Origin: JAPLDA01 sp043783155
Lineage (GTDB): Bacteria > Bacteroidota > Bacteroidia > AKYH767-A > 2013-40CM-41-45
Assembly: GCA_043783155.1 (NCBI GenBank)
Contig: JAYVZS010000015.1
Coordinates: forward strand, 44,477 to 108,476
Direction: 5' to 3'
DNA: 64,000 bases
The first letter of the stretch is position 1. Each line of letters begins with the position of its first letter. The position numbers and the translations under genes were made by a program. The notes beneath the pieces are model-generated. The model had not been told where the DNA came from. It ran no database searches and saw nothing but the letters and a program-made list of their open reading frames with translations. Positions 17,123 to 25,885 of the stretch are shown here, piece by piece.

Positions 17123-18823
17123 TTATTTTTTCAACGTTTCAGTGCTCGCCTTGAATGTGCCGTTCAAAACAGAAGCATACATCGAACTATTATTCAACAA
17201 TTCAACTGCTTTCAAAATTTCTTTGTCGTGATCAAACATTGCTTCGATACGCCCTGCCTGGTAATAATACCTCAAAGCAATTTCTTCTTCGAGCAGTTGG
17301 AGTATCTCCTGCTTATTTTTCTGCACGTCCTCTTTTTTATTGTGCATAAGTTTTGACTTTAACGCTTCGAATTCCGGCTTCACATCCGTAAAATATTTTT
17401 CATCTTCTGTATTCTTTTTTAAATCCTCCATCGCCTTTTCGCTCTTTGTTTCATAATCATACTCTTTGTCGGCAATGAATCCCTGGAAATCATTAAAGTC
17501 ATTATCTGTAAGGTGAAATTCCTTGGCCGGAACAATAGAAGGATGAGCAACCCGGTAGCGCGTTGCATAATCAAAAATCAGATTCTTACTGAGAAGACTG
17601 ATGGATATATTGCTGAATTTCTGAGCATCCATAGCAAAATCAGGAAGCACACCTCCGCCATCTAGCACTTTTCTCCCGACTCTTGTTTTAAATTCCGTCA
17701 TCAGCGAATCAGGAACTTTACCAACGATTCCGTTTTCATTGCGATGCGTGTAATCGAGCGCCTGGATGCATCGTCCGCTGGGTATATAATATTTTGCAGT
17801 CGTAATTTTCAGTTGTGTGTTATAACTGAGCTGCCGTGTTGACTGCACCAATCCTTTCCCGAATGTACGTTGCCCGATGATAACACCTCGATCGAGATCC
17901 TGTAGCGAACCGGCAACAATTTCAGAAGCGGAAGCCGAGTTGCTGTTCACCAGCACTGCCAGCGGCATATCAGCATCCACTGCATTGTTAATCGCTTTGT
18001 ACGTTCTGTCCATTTCGTGAAACCTTCCGCGAGTGGTCACAATGTCTTGTCCGCGGTTCACAAAAACATTCGAAATATTAACCGCTTCGTTCAGCAATCC
18101 TCCCGGGTTCGAACGCAGATCGAATACAATACCTTTCAATTTATTTTTTTCCTTCAGCGACTTCAACGCCTCCGCCACATCTCTCCCTGAATTTTCGGTA
18201 AAGCCCGTCAGCTTGATATAGCCGATATTTTCGTTGATCATACCGTAATACGGAACGCTTTTTACCTTGATTTCTTCACGTGTAAGAATTTTTTCAAGGG
18301 GATTATTTTCTCCGTCTCTTTGTATCAATAAACGAACATTGGTTTTCGGCTGACCTTTCAGCAACTTACTCAGTTCATCCGTCTTTTTTCCTTTTACAGA
18401 CTTGCCATCCACTTCTAATATTACATCGCCGGGACGAAGGTCAGCGCGTTGTGCAGGGAATCCTTCATACGGTTCGCTGATGGCAATGTAATCTCCCTTT
18501 TGCCGTATGAGCGCTCCGATGCCGCCATACTGGCCGGTTGTCATGAAACGATAATCGTCCATCTCCGACTCAGGAATAAAATCGGTGTACGGATCAAGGG
18601 AGGCGAGCATGCCATCGATACCCTTCTTCATCAGTTTCGACGGGTTGATTGAATCCACATAGTGTGTATTCACTTCACGAAAAAGTGACGTGAAAATATC
18701 AAGGTTCTTCGACACTTCGAAGTAATCATCTACAAAACTATAGGTAACAACCGAACTTGCGGCAACTGCAATCAGAACAACCGCAATTTTGTATTTCTTA
18801 AAAAATTTTTTTATCGTTTTCAT
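17123..18823 (-). CDS. C-terminal processing protease, S41 family (CtpA/Prc-like)
   Basis: This protein is about 566 residues long from the Met at 18823; a Met at 18850 would add 9 residues and is less likely because the TM anchor follows directly. It has an N-terminal membrane anchor (residues ~10-30 after the start), a CtpA-type cap (YVDSINPSKLMKKGIDGML), a PDZ domain (GIGALIRQKGDYI...GDVILEVDGKSV) and the catalytic core with SASASE and the Lys of FGKGLVQ. It probably cleaves periplasmic proteins after C-terminal recognition. The last ~150 residues are a helical extension. No operon partner is obvious. Confidence 0.92.
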   Translation of the reverse strand: MKTIKKFFKKYKIAVVLIAVAASSVVTYSFVDDYFEVSKNLDIFTSLFREVNTHYVDSINPSKLMKKGIDGMLASLDPYTDFIPESEMDDYRFMTTGQYGGIGALIRQKGDYIAISEPYEGFPAQRADLRPGDVILEVDGKSVKGKKTDELSKLLKGQPKTNVRLLIQRDGENNPLEKILTREEIKVKSVPYYGMINENIGYIKLTGFTENSGRDVAEALKSLKEKNKLKGIVFDLRSNPGGLLNEAVNISNVFVNRGQDIVTTRGRFHEMDRTYKAINNAVDADMPLAVLVNSNSASASEIVAGSLQDLDRGVIIGQRTFGKGLVQSTRQLSYNTQLKITTAKYYIPSGRCIQALDYTHRNENGIVGKVPDSLMTEFKTRVGRKVLDGGGVLPDFAMDAQKFSNISISLLSKNLIFDYATRYRVAHPSIVPAKEFHLTDNDFNDFQGFIADKEYDYETKSEKAMEDLKKNTEDEKYFTDVKPEFEALKSKLMHNKKEDVQKNKQEILQLLEEEIALRYYYQAGRIEAMFDHDKEILKAVELLNNSSMYASVLNGTFKASTETLKK

Positions 18824-18882
18824 TCTATATCCGTTTTCAATTCCTTTCATTCAAAATTTACAATTCACCATTTATAATTTCA

Positions 18883-19095
18883 CTAAGGGACAGGATCATG
18901 TCCGTGTTTTCCCCATGGATGACAGCGAAGAAAACGTTTCAGCGTGAGATACCCGCCTTTGAAAGGGCCGTATTTACCGATGGCTTCAATTCCATAGTGC
19001 GAACATGTTGGTGTGTAACGGCACGATGCCGGAAGCAACGGTGAAATAGCTCCCTGGTAAAAGCGAATGAAAGCAATAAAAATTTTACTCAGCAT
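18883..19095 (-). CDS. yidD: Membrane protein insertion efficiency factor YidD
   Basis: This protein is about 70 residues long from the Met at 19095, in the YidD range. It carries FIRFYQGAISPLLPASCRYTPTCSHYG, with the conserved Cys pair and SxY motif, and an amphipathic N-terminal helix. YidD helps the YidC insertase. It overlaps the end of rnpA by 11 bp, a conserved gene order. The longer frame (to 19116) would overlap more. Confidence 0.93.
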   Translation of the reverse strand: MLSKIFIAFIRFYQGAISPLLPASCRYTPTCSHYGIEAIGKYGPFKGGYLTLKRFLRCHPWGKHGHDPVP

Positions 19096-19492
19096 GTTTT
19101 TTAAAACCTTCTTCAAAGCGGAGCAAAGTTAGTTTTAATTTTTTCTCGATTTCCTCGAACGACAGTTTGGTTTTACCGGAGAAAACAATCATGATGGCAC
19201 ATTGAGTTTGCTCCTTCTTCAGCAACGCATAAACCGTTGATTTATTTTTCCGGTACACTTCTCTGAGTTGCCTTTTAATGCGGTTTCGATCCACCGCTTT
19301 TCGAAAATTTTTTGCCGGAACACTGAATACAACCTGAACAGGAAAATCGGATGGGAGAATGGTTTCCATCCAGATCAACCGAAAAGGAACGACAACAAAA
19401 CTAGTCCCTTTCTCAAAAAGCTCCGCGATGATTTTGCGACTCGACAGCCGCTCGTCTTTCGTAAATGTAAATCGTGTTGCAGGGAGTGTCAT
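19085..19492 (-). CDS. rnpA: Ribonuclease P protein component
   Basis: This basic protein of 135-138 residues (start at 19492 or 19501) matches the RnpA fold: RFTFTKDERLSSRKI at the start and the RNR motif region KAVDRNRIKRQLREVYR, which binds the RNase P RNA in tRNA 5' maturation. It overlaps yidD. rpmH, often its upstream partner, is not here; hemD is upstream instead. Confidence 0.93.
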   Translation of the reverse strand: MTLPATRFTFTKDERLSSRKIIAELFEKGTSFVVVPFRLIWMETILPSDFPVQVVFSVPAKNFRKAVDRNRIKRQLREVYRKNKSTVYALLKKEQTQCAIMIVFSGKTKLSFEEIEKKLKLTLLRFEEGFKKHAE

Positions 19493-19542
19493 TCTTGACA
19501 TTGAAAAAACAAACTGTGGATTGTGGACTATCGACCGTTGAC

Positions 19543-20292
19543 CTATTTATTATTCTTCCTGATGTATTGCTCCAGCGCCATCGTCATGGAAGGAGCTGCC
19601 GGAACCGGCGCCTGGATATCGAGACGAAGGCCAGCATCAAGAATGGCTTGCGCGGTAGTAGGACCAAAAGCAGCGATCCGAGTAGCACTTTGTTTAAACT
19701 TCGGAAAATTCTTGAACAGAGATTTTATTCCGGAAGGAGAGAAAAAAACAAGCACATCATAGTTCACATCTGCCAGATCAGATAAATCACTCGCTACCGT
19801 TTTGTAGATGACTGCTTTTGTAAATTCAATCTCGTTGACTTCAAGTGTCTCAAAAATTTCCTGCTTATGAATGTCGGTACATGGAACCAGGAATTTTTCT
19901 TTCCTGTGTTTTCTGATCACATCCATCAGGTCATTAATCGTTTGTTTGCCGTAAAAAATTTTTCGTTTCCTGTACACGACATATTTCTGGAGATAAAATG
20001 CCGTTGATTCCGATACACAAAAATATTTCATGGATTCTGGAACGTTGACACGCATCTCGCCGCAAATGCGAAAAAAATTGTCGGCAGCATTGCGGCTGGT
20101 AAATATGACGGCTGAATAATCAAGGATGTTGACACGATCTTTTCTGAAATCTTTGGCAGCAATCGGTTCAACGTGAATAAAAGGACGGAAGTCAATTTTT
20201 ACGTTGCACTTTTTAGCGAGATCGTAATAAGGAGATTTATCCGTTTCAGGTTTTGGTTGCGTAACCAGGATGCTTTTCACTTTCAAACTCAT
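19543..20292 (-). CDS. hemD: Uroporphyrinogen-III synthase
   Basis: This protein is about 250-260 residues long; the start at 20292 (MSLKVKSILVTQPKP) gives the family N-terminus, whereas 20325 would add 11 residues. HemD cyclises hydroxymethylbilane to uroporphyrinogen III in haem synthesis. The family is poorly conserved. The features seen are the start VTQPKPE, YSAVIFTSRNAADNF near residue 75, DVLVFFSPSGIKSLF and AFGPTTAQAI near the C-terminus. It is followed by rnpA and preceded by DUF4271, the common order in this phylum. Confidence 0.85.
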   Translation of the reverse strand: MSLKVKSILVTQPKPETDKSPYYDLAKKCNVKIDFRPFIHVEPIAAKDFRKDRVNILDYSAVIFTSRNAADNFFRICGEMRVNVPESMKYFCVSESTAFYLQKYVVYRKRKIFYGKQTINDLMDVIRKHRKEKFLVPCTDIHKQEIFETLEVNEIEFTKAVIYKTVASDLSDLADVNYDVLVFFSPSGIKSLFKNFPKFKQSATRIAAFGPTTAQAILDAGLRLDIQAPVPAAPSMTMALEQYIRKNNK

Positions 20293-20338
20293 ACCGGAAA
20301 CACTTGTCGTTTTTGTTAAAGCCACAGTCAGATATCCG

Positions 20339-21268
20339 TTATTTAGGGTTTAAAATTTTCAGAAGCACAAGCAAAGGCGCAAATTCAAGCGTGCAAAGAT
20401 ATAAAAATAAATAGTAGAGCGAGGAAACGGGCGATGTTATTCCGATAAAAAAACCGCGGACGATCCGGTACAGAAAGGCAACTGAAATCAATGCGACAGA
20501 ACCGTAGATAACCCATGTTACATTAATCGTTACACTGAATGCAAGAACTGCTACAATCGGAATCAGCAGAATTCCCAACAGGTTGTTCACCAAAAAAATA
20601 TTAAAAATGTACGCTGCCATTTCTCTGTCGAGGTTAAAGAGATAACCGCAGATTTTCAACATCAGGAATTTCATTGCGTACACAGCCGAGACCACCAACG
20701 CGAAAAACAGGTATCTGTTCAGACCAATACCGATGCCCGCCGGCGTCCAGTTAAAGTGAACACTCACAAAATAAAGAAACAGTGCCGCCACAAGATTAAA
20801 TACCAGGTTGAGTAAGATGGATGCTCGTTGAACCAGGATATTTTCATCGCGTACAATCTGGTTCGTCAGGTTATTATTAAAGAAGGCAGTGACAATCTGA
20901 ATAAAATATTTATTGTAGAAAGCCCGTAACCATGCAAATGCGACAATGATCAGAACCAACATTGGAAATACCCAGTCAGGCGTGGTGCGATTCAGCGACT
21001 GAGGTCCGTTGTGAATCATTTTTAGCTCGTGGTTCAGGAAAAAATTTACCGGCTTCACTTTTTCAACGGATGCTGCCGGCTTCACTTTTTTTAATGTCGT
21101 CGCTACGCTGAACAGCGGTTGATGCGGAACACTTTTAAAAGCTGTATCAATATGGGTGGAACCGGAAATTGTTTTCTTCACCGGCTTTGCGAATGAATCA
21201 TGCCCGGCACTTATAACGGAAGTGTCGGCTGCATGTGGAAGTAATGTCTGTGAAGAATCCTGCATCAA
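20339..21268 (-). CDS. DUF4271 membrane protein
   Basis: This 309-residue protein has a ~95-residue Ser/Pro/Lys-rich N-terminal segment. About six TM helices follow (about 105-120, 153-175, 186-205, 223-245, 248-268, 290-305). An RFFxxxS-like central region links them. DUF4271 is a Bacteroidota family of unknown function often found beside hemD; here the spacing is 13 bp, so the two are probably co-transcribed. A link to haem or envelope quality control is only a guess. Confidence 0.8.
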   Translation of the reverse strand: MMQDSSQTLLPHAADTSVISAGHDSFAKPVKKTISGSTHIDTAFKSVPHQPLFSVATTLKKVKPAASVEKVKPVNFFLNHELKMIHNGPQSLNRTTPDWVFPMLVLIIVAFAWLRAFYNKYFIQIVTAFFNNNLTNQIVRDENILVQRASILLNLVFNLVAALFLYFVSVHFNWTPAGIGIGLNRYLFFALVVSAVYAMKFLMLKICGYLFNLDREMAAYIFNIFLVNNLLGILLIPIVAVLAFSVTINVTWVIYGSVALISVAFLYRIVRGFFIGITSPVSSLYYLFLYLCTLEFAPLLVLLKILNPK

Positions 21269-21333
21269 CGAAACGGAAATAGTAGCACGAAATTAAGCAT
21301 AACTTAAATTTTCCGGATGGAGTATCCCGGAAG

Positions 21334-22272
21334 TTATGAAGATTTCGGAGTGGGTTGTTTCTGAATTTTACCCAGGCCGAACATACGGGAAATAATAAAA
21401 CTGAATTTGATACCGCCTTTCATCCAGTCGTCGGTGGTGTTCGGAAGAAAATCATTTTCAAGAATTCCCGATGCATTTGTAAACAGAATAGAAAATACAT
21501 GCCCGCCGGTTTCTATTTCAAAGCCAATCCCGATCGGAGCGAAATGCTCTTTCATTAAACCTTTCGTACGAAACGAATAAAAATAATCAGCGATCACCGA
21601 TGCATGCTGTGTAAATTTCCACCGCGCTCCGGCACCGATGCTATACAAATCATTTTTATCTTCAACAGGAACGTAGTTGCGGTGTACGTAAGAAGGAACT
21701 ACTTCGAGTGAGAATGAGGACGAAAATTTCCGGGCGATGATTACCTGCGCGCAATACGTAAGCCGGTGCTCAAAATTATCGACCAACGCTGCTGATTTCG
21801 TGGTCATGGTTACGTTGCTGAACACGGTAATGGCGAACGGAATTTTTTTATCCGTTCGTTGCTCCATCAACTTAAATTTTGCCAGCGCTTCCAGGTTTTC
21901 ATTCCGCTTGCAACGGCTTACTCCAGCCGTAAGGCGGTCGGTAATCCCGTAATGAAAAGCGATGCGAATGTCGTTCGACTGATCAAAGCCAAATAATGTA
22001 TGTACTCCTCCTCCGCTTTCTTCACCGATGTTTCCGAATAAATGGTTGACACGAAAATCGAGATTCTTTTTCTGTAACGTTTCATTCGTTTGCGCATTCA
22101 CAATTTTATTTCCTTTGAAAGTAGCAATCACTTTTATGACGGTAGATGTGTCTTCACGCTGCAACTGTTTCAACAAATCGTCCTGGGCAAAAAGGTTCGC
22201 GCTCATAAGAATCATTGCGAACCATACAAGAATGACGTTCCATTTTTTTTTTGAAGAGACCACAATCAGCAT
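21334..22272 (-). CDS. DUF5777-like outer-membrane beta-barrel protein
   Basis: This 312-residue protein has an N-terminal signal peptide ending near residue 29 (SANLFAQ). The rest is a beta-barrel pattern with alternating residues and a VNHLFGNIGEESGGG motif typical of the family. Proteins of this kind sit next to cytochrome-like lipoproteins; here one lies 41 bp upstream, so a co-function is plausible. Substrate and role are unknown. Confidence 0.75.
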   Translation of the reverse strand: MLIVVSSKKKWNVILVWFAMILMSANLFAQDDLLKQLQREDTSTVIKVIATFKGNKIVNAQTNETLQKKNLDFRVNHLFGNIGEESGGGVHTLFGFDQSNDIRIAFHYGITDRLTAGVSRCKRNENLEALAKFKLMEQRTDKKIPFAITVFSNVTMTTKSAALVDNFEHRLTYCAQVIIARKFSSSFSLEVVPSYVHRNYVPVEDKNDLYSIGAGARWKFTQHASVIADYFYSFRTKGLMKEHFAPIGIGFEIETGGHVFSILFTNASGILENDFLPNTTDDWMKGGIKFSFIISRMFGLGKIQKQPTPKSS

Positions 22273-22313
22273 AGAATTACTTTTTACCTGCTTGAAACGT
22301 TCCGGTTTATTTT

Positions 22314-22685
22314 TCAGTTATTTTTGTATCCCTGGTGAATCCATGTTCTCAGGGTAAATAAATCACACTTGCTGAGTGATCTCTTAAATGGCATGTGCAT
22401 ATTATCAGTTTCCGGCAACAACAATCGTTCTTCCAATCGTCCGGTTCGTATCCGGTCTGCCAGCACTTCATACCGGCTAAAATCGTAATTCGAATTTCCA
22501 CCTGAATGACAGCTTCGGCCCGAACAATTTGCGATGATCAAAGGACGGATGTCAACTTCGTAACGAAATCCGGTTGAATCGCAGCCGGGCGGTTTTAATA
22601 GTATTGATGACTCCTTATCTTTCCTGCAACTGCAAAGGAAAAAAATCAGCCCTGAAAGAATCAGAAAAAAATAGTTCGACCTCAT
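22314..22685 (-). CDS. Small lipoprotein with cytochrome c-like CX4CH motif
   Basis: This 123-residue protein has a lipobox before Cys20 (FFLCSC). In the mature part, CSGRSCH (residues 54-60) has the spacing C-x4-C-H instead of the usual CxxCH, and HMPF at about 97-100 offers a distal Met. It may hold haem on the periplasmic or outer-membrane face. It lies between an RskA-like gene and a DUF5777-like barrel. Covalent haem attachment through CX4CH is unproven here, so the redox role is an inference. Confidence 0.7.
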   Translation of the reverse strand: MRSNYFFLILSGLIFFLCSCRKDKESSILLKPPGCDSTGFRYEVDIRPLIIANCSGRSCHSGGNSNYDFSRYEVLADRIRTGRLEERLLLPETDNMHMPFKRSLSKCDLFTLRTWIHQGYKNN

Positions 22686-22718
22686 TGGAGTTTTGACGAG
22701 TGAAAAAAATATCCTGCC

Positions 22719-23264
22719 TCAGTTTTTTGACTTCAGAAATACCCGCTCAGCTGTTGGCGTAGGGCTTCCACCTTTGGGTTCGAGCGTCACTGCCCAGGCA
22801 TCGGCATTCGTTACCGACTTCGAACGCTGAATTCCTCGTTCAATATCCGCAGAAAAAACACCTGCATCAACGGGCTGCCCTGCAACCTGCGCCCACAACT
22901 GGTAATCTTTGGTTGAATCAGGCATTGGAAGTGAAAGCGGATCAATGTATGTTTCTCGGGTGTAGTGATTCCAGTAAACCCGGGCAACGTATCGCTTGGA
23001 ACTGTCGGTAGCCGACAAGGTGATAACGGTTGCATTCTCATCTCGCAGTATCATCAAGTCGTTAAACGTTTTCTCAAACGTGATTTTCTCGGTGTTGTAT
23101 TTTGCGGCCAGCGCATTACTTTCATTTACAAGGGCCACAATCCTGTCTTCCGATTCACTCCATTTATTGTAGAAGAAATAGCTGGCAAACGTGCTGATGA
23201 TAAGCGACGCAAGGCATGCAGCAATCAGGTATTTATACGTAAGAGAGTGAGAATTATTCTTCAC
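22719..23264 (-). CDS. RskA-like anti-sigma C-terminal domain protein lacking the sigma-binding half
   Basis: This 181-residue protein starts with GTG. One TM segment lies at ~10-30, then a coiled segment, then the conserved RskA C-terminal domain with RVYWN, YQLWAQVAG and AWAVTLEPKGGSPTPT. In full anti-sigma factors an N-terminal zinc/sigma-binding domain precedes the TM; here an in-frame TGA two codons upstream rules it out. No sigma-70 gene is beside it. It is either an N-terminally lost gene or a stand-alone periplasmic module. It starts the minus-strand run of three genes. Confidence 0.8.
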   Translation of the reverse strand: MKNNSHSLTYKYLIAACLASLIISTFASYFFYNKWSESEDRIVALVNESNALAAKYNTEKITFEKTFNDLMILRDENATVITLSATDSSKRYVARVYWNHYTRETYIDPLSLPMPDSTKDYQLWAQVAGQPVDAGVFSADIERGIQRSKSVTNADAWAVTLEPKGGSPTPTAERVFLKSKN

Positions 23265-23644
23265 CTGTTTTCAATTATTGACAAACCCCTTGAATGACTT
23301 GTACCCCATGTCAATCTTTTGACGACAGCATACTTTTGTTTGAATATGAATTGTCAAAACACAAAATCGCTGACAAAAGAAAAGAATTCTTCAATTCTGC
23401 GTAAAGGTATGAAATAATTTTTGTGTGATCTCGCGAACCTTCTCCCGGGTAGTGGCTACGTTTCGATTTTCGAAAAAGTCATCTCAATTCCAAACATTCG
23501 TTTTGTATCAAGCAGAGAATGTTGAATACACTTTCAAATGATATTCTCTTCGCACCCTGCGTCTCAAAGCATTCTGCACGAAATTTTTTACAAAACAATA
23601 AGAAAGTGTTTAAAGTTCATCTCAAATATTTGCTATTTCGCATG

Positions 23645-23700
23645 CTTCGACTTCGCTCAACATGACCCCGCGCCCGATATCACCCTGAGCGAAGTCGAAG
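23645..23700. repeat. CTTCGACTTCGCTCA inverted repeat
   Basis: The arms CTTCGACTTCGCTCA (23645-23659) and TGAGCGAAGTCGAAG (23686-23700) are perfect 15-bp complements around a 26-bp GC-rich loop. The word is of a kind that often recurs between genes in bacterial genomes; the window has only this pair. It may be an element remnant or a structured RNA. Confidence 0.75.
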
Positions 23701-23837
23701 GGGGCGCCGGCTTTAACATTTTCTCGCATAGAAATTTAAACAGTTTCTAATTTTGAGACTCTTTCCAATACAATTTAGCTTCAACTATTTTCAACATTTG
23801 TGTGAAACAGCTCTCTCAAATATAAAAGATCGCTAAG

Positions 23838-23929
23838 AAAAAAATGAGGATCAAATGGAGCCGCTACCAAACTTTCAAACGGAGACGCCGCCTCCTCCTT
23901 CATTATATGATTTATCTTCCTCATTTTTT
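23838..23929. repeat. 12-bp inverted repeat enclosing 67 bp upstream of the pyk operon
   Basis: AAAAAATGAGGA (ending 23850) and TCCTCATTTTTT (23918-23929) are perfect complements. The enclosed 67 bp include GC-rich words such as GCCGCCTCCTCC. It lies 34-125 bp before the IPExxxVDY start. A structured leader is possible; no known riboswitch was recognised. Confidence 0.55.
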
Positions 23930-23962
23930 ATAATTTCACACCGTCAATTATAGCCGGACATT

Positions 23963-24385
23963 ATGGGGAAGACGATTTTGAAGTTCAACGATGACGACCA
24001 GTTCGATTTTATCCTTGTCGGAATTGCTTGCCAACACAGGGATTACCGGCTTTGTCATGAACTGAATGCGGAACTTGAAATTGAACTTGCAAGGGAAAAC
24101 GATTATGAAATCTTCAACGGCAAGCGGATGGAGAAAGTGAGTTTTTCATTTTACCGTTTCCAGACTGATGAAGAGGATCATTATTACCTTTTTTCCAACA
24201 AAGGCAAAAACGGAACACTGATACCTGAGCAAAAGCAAATCGATTTTTTTCTGATGATCAGAGAAAATATAAAAAGAATTTCTGAGCCCGACTTAATCAA
24301 CCGGCTCAAAGAATTAAAAGTTGTACTCGGCGTGTTCAAAATTGACATGAAGAATCTAAAGTCACGTGATAATCTTGTTTTCTAA
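23963..24385 (+). CDS. IPExxxVDY family protein
   Basis: This 140-residue soluble protein has no signal peptide. The family signature appears as IPEQKQIDFFL near residues 88-98, with Ile/Phe in place of Val/Tyr. Its place directly before pyruvate kinase (2-bp gap) is the conserved family context in Bacteroidota. Function is unknown; a link to pyruvate kinase or glycolytic control is inferred only from context. Confidence 0.85.
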   Translation: MGKTILKFNDDDQFDFILVGIACQHRDYRLCHELNAELEIELARENDYEIFNGKRMEKVSFSFYRFQTDEEDHYYLFSNKGKNGTLIPEQKQIDFFLMIRENIKRISEPDLINRLKELKVVLGVFKIDMKNLKSRDNLVF

Positions 24386-24387
24386 CC

Positions 24388-25815
24388 ATGACTCCGTTTA
24401 ATAAAACAAAAATTGTTGCCACCATTGGCCCTGCTTCTTCAACCAAAGAAGTACTTCAACAGCTCATAGCGGCAGGAGTGGATGTATGTCGACTCAATCT
24501 TTCTCACGGTGAATACTCCGAACATGAAAAAATACTCGGACACATTCGTTCCATCAACCATGAACTTCATTGCCACACGGCGATTCTTGTCGATCTCCAG
24601 GGACCCAAACTCCGCGTGGGCGAAGTGTCCGATAATGCTGTGCTTTTAGAAGAAGGCAAAGAAATTGAACTCACCACGCACGAGTGTATCGGTAATGCGA
24701 GCCGTCTTTACATCAACTACGACCAATTTCCCAAAGACGTTGCCATCGGTGATCATGTGCTGATCGATGACGGAAAAATTCAGCTCACTGTTTTGTCGAC
24801 CAATAAAAAGGATTCTGTAAAAGCGGTAGTCAACAGCGGAGGAATACTTTCGTCACGGAAAGGAGTGAATCTTCCGAAGACCAAAATTTCATTGCCGAGT
24901 CTCACACCAAAAGACCTTGAAGATCTCAACTTCGCGCTTGAACAGAATGTTGACTGGATCGGTCTTTCGTTTGTACGCAGCGCGAAAGACATCATTGATC
25001 TGAAAAAAATCATCGCATCGAAAAATAAAAAAACGCGTGTGATTGCCAAGATCGAAAAACCGGAAGCGCTTACTGAAATTGATCACATCATCAGGGAAAC
25101 AGATGCGCTGATGGTTGCACGGGGAGATCTCGGAGTTGAATTACCGATGGAAGAAGTTCCGTTGATTCAAAAAATGCTGGTGAACAAATGTATTCGGGCA
25201 GCAAAACCTGTGATCATTGCAACGCAGATGATGGAAAGCATGATCAATAATTATTCTCCGACACGCGCCGAGGTAAACGATGTTGCCAATTCCGTTCTTG
25301 ACGGTGCTGATGCCGTGATGTTAAGCGGTGAAACATCCATCGGGAATCATCCTGTAAAAGTGGTGGAGTATATGCAAAATATTATTACAACGGTTGAACA
25401 AAAAGGATTTCGTTTCAACCGTGATCACAAACCGGACATTACAAGTGAAACCTACATTTCTGATTCCGTTTGTTACAATGCATGCGTGATGGCTTCGCAG
25501 GTGAATGCAAAAGCAATTGTCGGGATGACGCGTTCGGGTTACACGGCATTTAAAGTTTCATCGCAGCGGCCGCAAGCAGACATCCTGATCTTTACAGATG
25601 TTCCTGAAATGCTGAATGTGCTGAGTCTTGTGTGGGGAGTCAGAAGTTTCTACTATGATAAATCCATCAGCACCGATGAAACGATTACCGAACTTCAGCT
25701 GATTCTGAAAGAGAAAGGAAAAGTAAAGAGCGGAGACATTATCATCAATCTGGCAAGCATTCCATTGGCAGACCAAAGCACAACGAATATGATTAAGCTG
25801 GGAACGGTGAAGTGA
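24388..25815 (+). CDS. pyk: Pyruvate kinase
   Basis: This 475-residue enzyme converts phosphoenolpyruvate and ADP to pyruvate and ATP. KIVATIGPASS opens the barrel, RLNLSHG binds the substrate region, MVARGDLGVELP lies after the catalytic Lys segment (IAKIEKPEAL), and MLSGETSIGNHP gives the metal region. The domain order A-B-A-C is intact and the length is normal. It is in an operon with the IPExxxVDY gene. The regulatory C-domain lies at ~340-475. Confidence 0.95.
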   Translation: MTPFNKTKIVATIGPASSTKEVLQQLIAAGVDVCRLNLSHGEYSEHEKILGHIRSINHELHCHTAILVDLQGPKLRVGEVSDNAVLLEEGKEIELTTHECIGNASRLYINYDQFPKDVAIGDHVLIDDGKIQLTVLSTNKKDSVKAVVNSGGILSSRKGVNLPKTKISLPSLTPKDLEDLNFALEQNVDWIGLSFVRSAKDIIDLKKIIASKNKKTRVIAKIEKPEALTEIDHIIRETDALMVARGDLGVELPMEEVPLIQKMLVNKCIRAAKPVIIATQMMESMINNYSPTRAEVNDVANSVLDGADAVMLSGETSIGNHPVKVVEYMQNIITTVEQKGFRFNRDHKPDITSETYISDSVCYNACVMASQVNAKAIVGMTRSGYTAFKVSSQRPQADILIFTDVPEMLNVLSLVWGVRSFYYDKSISTDETITELQLILKEKGKVKSGDIIINLASIPLADQSTTNMIKLGTVK

Positions 25816-25840
25816 AAATGAGAAGTAAGAATATAGCATC

Positions 25841-25873
25841 AAGATTCAAGAACCAACAACTAAGAACTAACAG
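25841..25873. repeat. AAGAACCAA/AAGAACTAA short repeat
   Basis: These words of the same repeat family as 3716-3750 lie between the pyk stop and the M42 peptidase. The opposite-oriented copies at 26958 and 27084 lie beyond that gene. Confidence 0.55.
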
Positions 25874-25885
25874 CCATTAACAAAT

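Larger units (their letters stand above)
23265..23962. other. 698-bp gap with structured repeats, no gene
   Basis: No credible reading frame was seen. It holds a 15-bp inverted repeat at 23645-23700, a second inverted repeat at 23838-23929, and A/T-rich sequence. Promoters for the divergent genes on each side must lie here, but no clear -33/-7 pair was recognised. Confidence 0.6.

Noticed and set aside
23538..23750. A 70-codon frame in the divergent gap
   Set aside because: It spans the 15-bp inverted repeat, has poor composition and no family features.
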